The notes below the pieces were generated by a model. The model was given only the letters and a program-made list of their open reading frames with translations. It searched no databases and had not been told where the DNA came from. Positions 6,783 through 8,018 of a stretch of 8,018 nt of DNA are shown one piece after another. A program made the translations under genes and the position numbers. Position 1 is the first letter of the stretch. Each line of letters begins with the position of its first letter. Source of the stretch: Streptosporangiaceae bacterium (GTDB lineage: Bacteria; Actinomycetota; Actinomycetes; Streptosporangiales; Streptosporangiaceae); contig JASHSZ010000711.1 in NCBI GenBank assembly GCA_030040815.1, forward strand, positions 1 to 8,018, read 5' to 3'.

Positions 6783-6788
6783 TAAGAT
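6783..6788 (+). promoter_or_regulatory. Candidate -10 box of pyrE (leaderless)
   Basis: TAAGAT lies 8 nt before GTG 6797 and matches the TANNNT -10 pattern with good positions (TA at the start, AT at the end). Initiation 6-9 nt downstream would fall at or next to the start codon. No recognisable -35 hexamer is seen at 17-18 nt, and no Shine-Dalgarno lies before the GTG. Confidence 0.45.
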
Positions 6789-6796
6789 CGGCAGTC

Positions 6797-7348
6797 GTGA
6801 CCGTCGATCCGGCCGTGGACCGAGCCGCGCTGCTGACCCTCATCAAGCGGCTCGCCGTTGTCCATGGCGAGGTCATCCTGTCCTCGGGACAGCGCGCTGA
6901 CTGGTACATCGATCTTCGCCGGGTCCTGCTCGACGGCGGGGCGGCGCCTATCGCCGGCCGGGTGATGCTGGATGCCACCGCGGGTCTGTCCTATGACGCC
7001 GTCGGCGGCCTGACCCTGGGCGCTGACCCGGTCGCCATTGCCATGCTGCACGCGGCGGCAGCCCGGGGACGGAAGCTGGACGCATTCGTCGTGCGCAAGG
7101 TCGAGAAGGCGCACGGGCTGCAGCGCCGGATCGAGGGCCCGAGCGTGGCGGGGCGCCGGGTGCTGGCAGTGGAGGACACCTCCACGACCGGCAGCTCGGT
7201 GCTGACTGCTGTGGACGCGCTGCAGGAGGCCGGCGCCGAGGTTGTCGGCGTCGCGGTCGTGGTGGAGCGCGGCGCCCGGCAGCGCATCGCCGAGCGGGGT
7301 CTGGCCTACGTGGCGGCGTTCGAGCTCGATGATCTCGGCCTGCCTTAG
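6797..7348 (+). CDS. pyrE: Orotate phosphoribosyltransferase
   Basis: A 183-residue enzyme that transfers the phosphoribosyl group of PRPP to orotate, giving OMP, the fifth step of UMP synthesis, in the cytoplasm. Visible are the N-terminal segment VHGEVILSSGQRADWYIDLR, the central DAVGGLTLGADPVAIAMLHA, AFVVRKVEKAHGLQ (the catalytic-loop region), and the PRPP-binding signature VEDTSTTGSS at residues 125-134, followed by an amphipathic helix and a strand. The length matches actinobacterial PyrE (about 180 aa). The start is set at GTG 6797: the frame stays open to an ATG at 6662, but those 45 residues are Pro/Arg-rich, lie across the promoter and inverted repeat, and precede the point where family members begin. 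The gene stands alone, not in a pyr operon; the small membrane-protein gene ends 3 nt after its stop. Confidence 0.93.
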   Translation: MTVDPAVDRAALLTLIKRLAVVHGEVILSSGQRADWYIDLRRVLLDGGAAPIAGRVMLDATAGLSYDAVGGLTLGADPVAIAMLHAAAARGRKLDAFVVRKVEKAHGLQRRIEGPSVAGRRVLAVEDTSTTGSSVLTAVDALQEAGAEVVGVAVVVERGARQRIAERGLAYVAAFELDDLGLP

Positions 7349-7351
7349 CGG

Positions 7352-7477
7352 TCAGGAGTGCGACAGCGCCTGGAGCGCCAGCACCGCGACGATCAGCATG
7401 ATCGCGATCAGCAGGGACACCAGCACTACTCCGGTGTATCGGCGCCCCCCGGCAGGGTCCGCGTCGTGGCGTCCCAT
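7352..7477 (-). CDS. 41-residue single-pass membrane protein, function unknown
   Basis: A very small protein: hydrophilic, charged N-terminus (MGRHDADPAGGRRYT), then one hydrophobic helix at about residues 15-38 (VVLVSLLIAIMLIVAVLALQ) and a short LSHS-type end. The basic residues before the helix suggest an N-in orientation. Many actinomycete small membrane proteins open with MGRH, which I recognise as a recurring style rather than a named family. A longer frame reaches 7636, but its extra 53 residues are low-complexity and overlap the fba start region. ATG 7477 is preferred because a TACGCT box stands 6 nt upstream. The gene converges on pyrE with 3 nt between stop codons and is divergent from fba. 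Nothing indicates its role. Confidence 0.6.
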   Translation of the reverse strand: MGRHDADPAGGRRYTGVVLVSLLIAIMLIVAVLALQALSHS

Positions 7478-7483
7478 GGTTCG

Positions 7484-7489
7484 AGCGTA
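7484..7489 (-). promoter_or_regulatory. Candidate -10 box of the small membrane-protein gene (leaderless)
   Basis: Minus-strand TACGCT fits TANNNT and is followed by CGAACC and then ATG 7477, again a 6-nt gap that would give a leaderless or near-leaderless mRNA. No clear -35 and no Shine-Dalgarno are visible. Confidence 0.4.
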
Positions 7490-7539
7490 GACCTGTCCGC
7501 CGCAAGAACCTGGTAATGCGGCCAACTGGGCCGGCGGGG

Positions 7540-7569
7540 TTGGGGTGCGTCCACTGCCTCGGCGATACT
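7540..7569 (+). promoter_or_regulatory. Weak candidate promoter of fba
   Basis: TTGGGG (7540-7545) and GATACT (7564-7569) are separated by 18 bp. Each matches the housekeeping consensus only partly (3 of 6 and 4 of 6). Initiation near 7576 would give a leader of about 25 nt carrying the ribosome-binding site. Confidence 0.25.
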
Positions 7570-7588
7570 GGCACTGACGACGCCTGGA

Positions 7589-7593
7589 AAGGA
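7589..7593 (+). promoter_or_regulatory. Ribosome-binding site of fba
   Basis: AAGGA within GGAAAGGA, 8 nt before ATG 7602, is a near-ideal Shine-Dalgarno and fits a highly expressed glycolytic gene. Confidence 0.7.
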
Positions 7594-7601
7594 CCGCTGT
7601 C

Positions 7602-8018
7602 ATGCCGATTGCGACGTCAGAGATGTACGCCCACATGCTCGACCGGGCGAAGGAGCGCGGCTTCGCCTACCCAGCGATCAATGTCACCTCCAGCCAGACG
7701 CTCAACGCCGCCCTGCGCGGCTTTGCCGAGGCGGAAAGCGACGGGATCATCCAGGTATCCACGGGCGGCGCCGAGTACCTGTCCGGCCAGGCCGTGAAGG
7801 ACATGGTGACCGGCGCCGTCGCACTGGCCGAGTTCGCCCACACGGTCGCCGCGAAGTATCCGGTCAGCGTGGCCCTGCACACCGACCACTGCCCGAAGGA
7901 CAAGCTTGACGGCTACATGCGACCGCTCGTGGAGATCTCCGCCGAGCGTGTCGCCCATGGCGAGCAGCCGCTGTTCCAGTCCCACATGTGGGACGGCTCG
8001 GCCGTGCCGCTTCAGGAG
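7602..8018 (+). CDS. fba: Class II fructose-bisphosphate aldolase, N-terminal part (partial at window end)
   Basis: The first 139 codons of a zinc-dependent aldolase that interconverts fructose-1,6-bisphosphate with dihydroxyacetone phosphate and glyceraldehyde-3-phosphate, in glycolysis and gluconeogenesis. It starts MPIATSEMYAHMLDRAKERG, then FAYPAINVTSSQTLNAALRG, STGGAEYLSG and ALHTDHCPKDKL. In the last, D95 is the expected catalytic acid and H96 the first zinc ligand, by comparison with the E. coli enzyme (D109/H110). The final residues QSHMWDGSAVPLQE match the conserved SSHMFDGSA-type strand of class IIA enzymes. The family is about 340-360 residues long, so roughly 200 lie beyond the window, including the remaining zinc histidines. 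The frame is open to the last base. The start is fixed by the ribosome-binding site. Confidence 0.94.
   Translation, partial: MPIATSEMYAHMLDRAKERGFAYPAINVTSSQTLNAALRGFAEAESDGIIQVSTGGAEYLSGQAVKDMVTGAVALAEFAHTVAAKYPVSVALHTDHCPKDKLDGYMRPLVEISAERVAHGEQPLFQSHMWDGSAVPLQE

Noticed and set aside
6662..6796. A 45-residue N-terminal extension of PyrE from ATG 6662
   Set aside because: The extra residues are Pro/Arg-rich, family members begin near GTG 6797, and the extension would cross the inverted repeat and -10 box.
7478..7636. Longer version of the small membrane protein starting at 7636
   Set aside because: The extension is low-complexity, overlaps the fba ribosome-binding site and start on the other strand, and has no ribosome-binding site of its own.

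Overview
The window is GC-rich DNA (roughly 70% by eye) with ATG/GTG/TTG starts and strongly G/C-biased third codon positions. It carries a dnaJ-hspR-clpB heat-shock cluster, an actinobacterial-type orotate phosphoribosyltransferase and a class II fructose-bisphosphate aldolase. Together these point to a high-GC actinomycete chromosome, broadly Streptomyces-like; genus cannot be fixed from this window. Nothing suggests a phage or plasmid. It reads as core chromosome with a few local lesions and repeats.

Layout. (1) 2-211: 3' end of dnaJ. 230-757: hspR, the MerR-type heat-shock repressor, 18 nt downstream on the same strand. 871-3529: clpB, the HSP100 disaggregase, broken in this sequence by a 22-bp tandem duplication (2903-2948) that shifts the frame exactly before the Walker B motif of the second ATPase domain. 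(2) 3571-4137, minus strand, converging on clpB: a TPR-like protein of unknown function. (3) 4138-4531: 394 bp with no convincing gene. Its right part (4361-4532) is bounded by a 14-bp perfect inverted repeat and contains a 15-bp tandem repeat and a GC hairpin. (4) 4532-6544, minus strand: a 670-residue protein with an N-terminal NYN/PIN-like nuclease fold, a roughly 400-residue Pro/Gly/Gln/Ala-rich linker with a seven-unit pentapeptide repeat, and a conserved-looking C-terminal module. (5) 6545-6796: divergent promoter region with an inverted repeat just upstream of a pyrE -10 box. (6) 6797-7348: pyrE. (7) 7352-7477, minus strand: a 41-residue single-pass membrane protein, tail to tail with pyrE. 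(8) 7602-8018: fba, running off the window.

How they fit together. DnaJ (with DnaK/GrpE, presumably just upstream) and ClpB form the bacterial disaggregation machine, and HspR is their usual repressor in actinobacteria. No HspR operator (HAIR) is visible between hspR and clpB, so clpB may rely on read-through from the upstream operon. pyrE (UMP synthesis) and fba (glycolysis/gluconeogenesis) are unrelated housekeeping genes. Three genes (the TPR-like gene, pyrE and the small membrane protein) have a TANNNT -10-like box 6-8 nt before the start codon and no Shine-Dalgarno, which suggests leaderless mRNAs. hspR, the NYN gene and fba have clear ribosome-binding sites. The most notable points are the clpB lesion, the 172-bp inverted-repeat-bounded segment, and the substituted acidic residues in the NYN domain.
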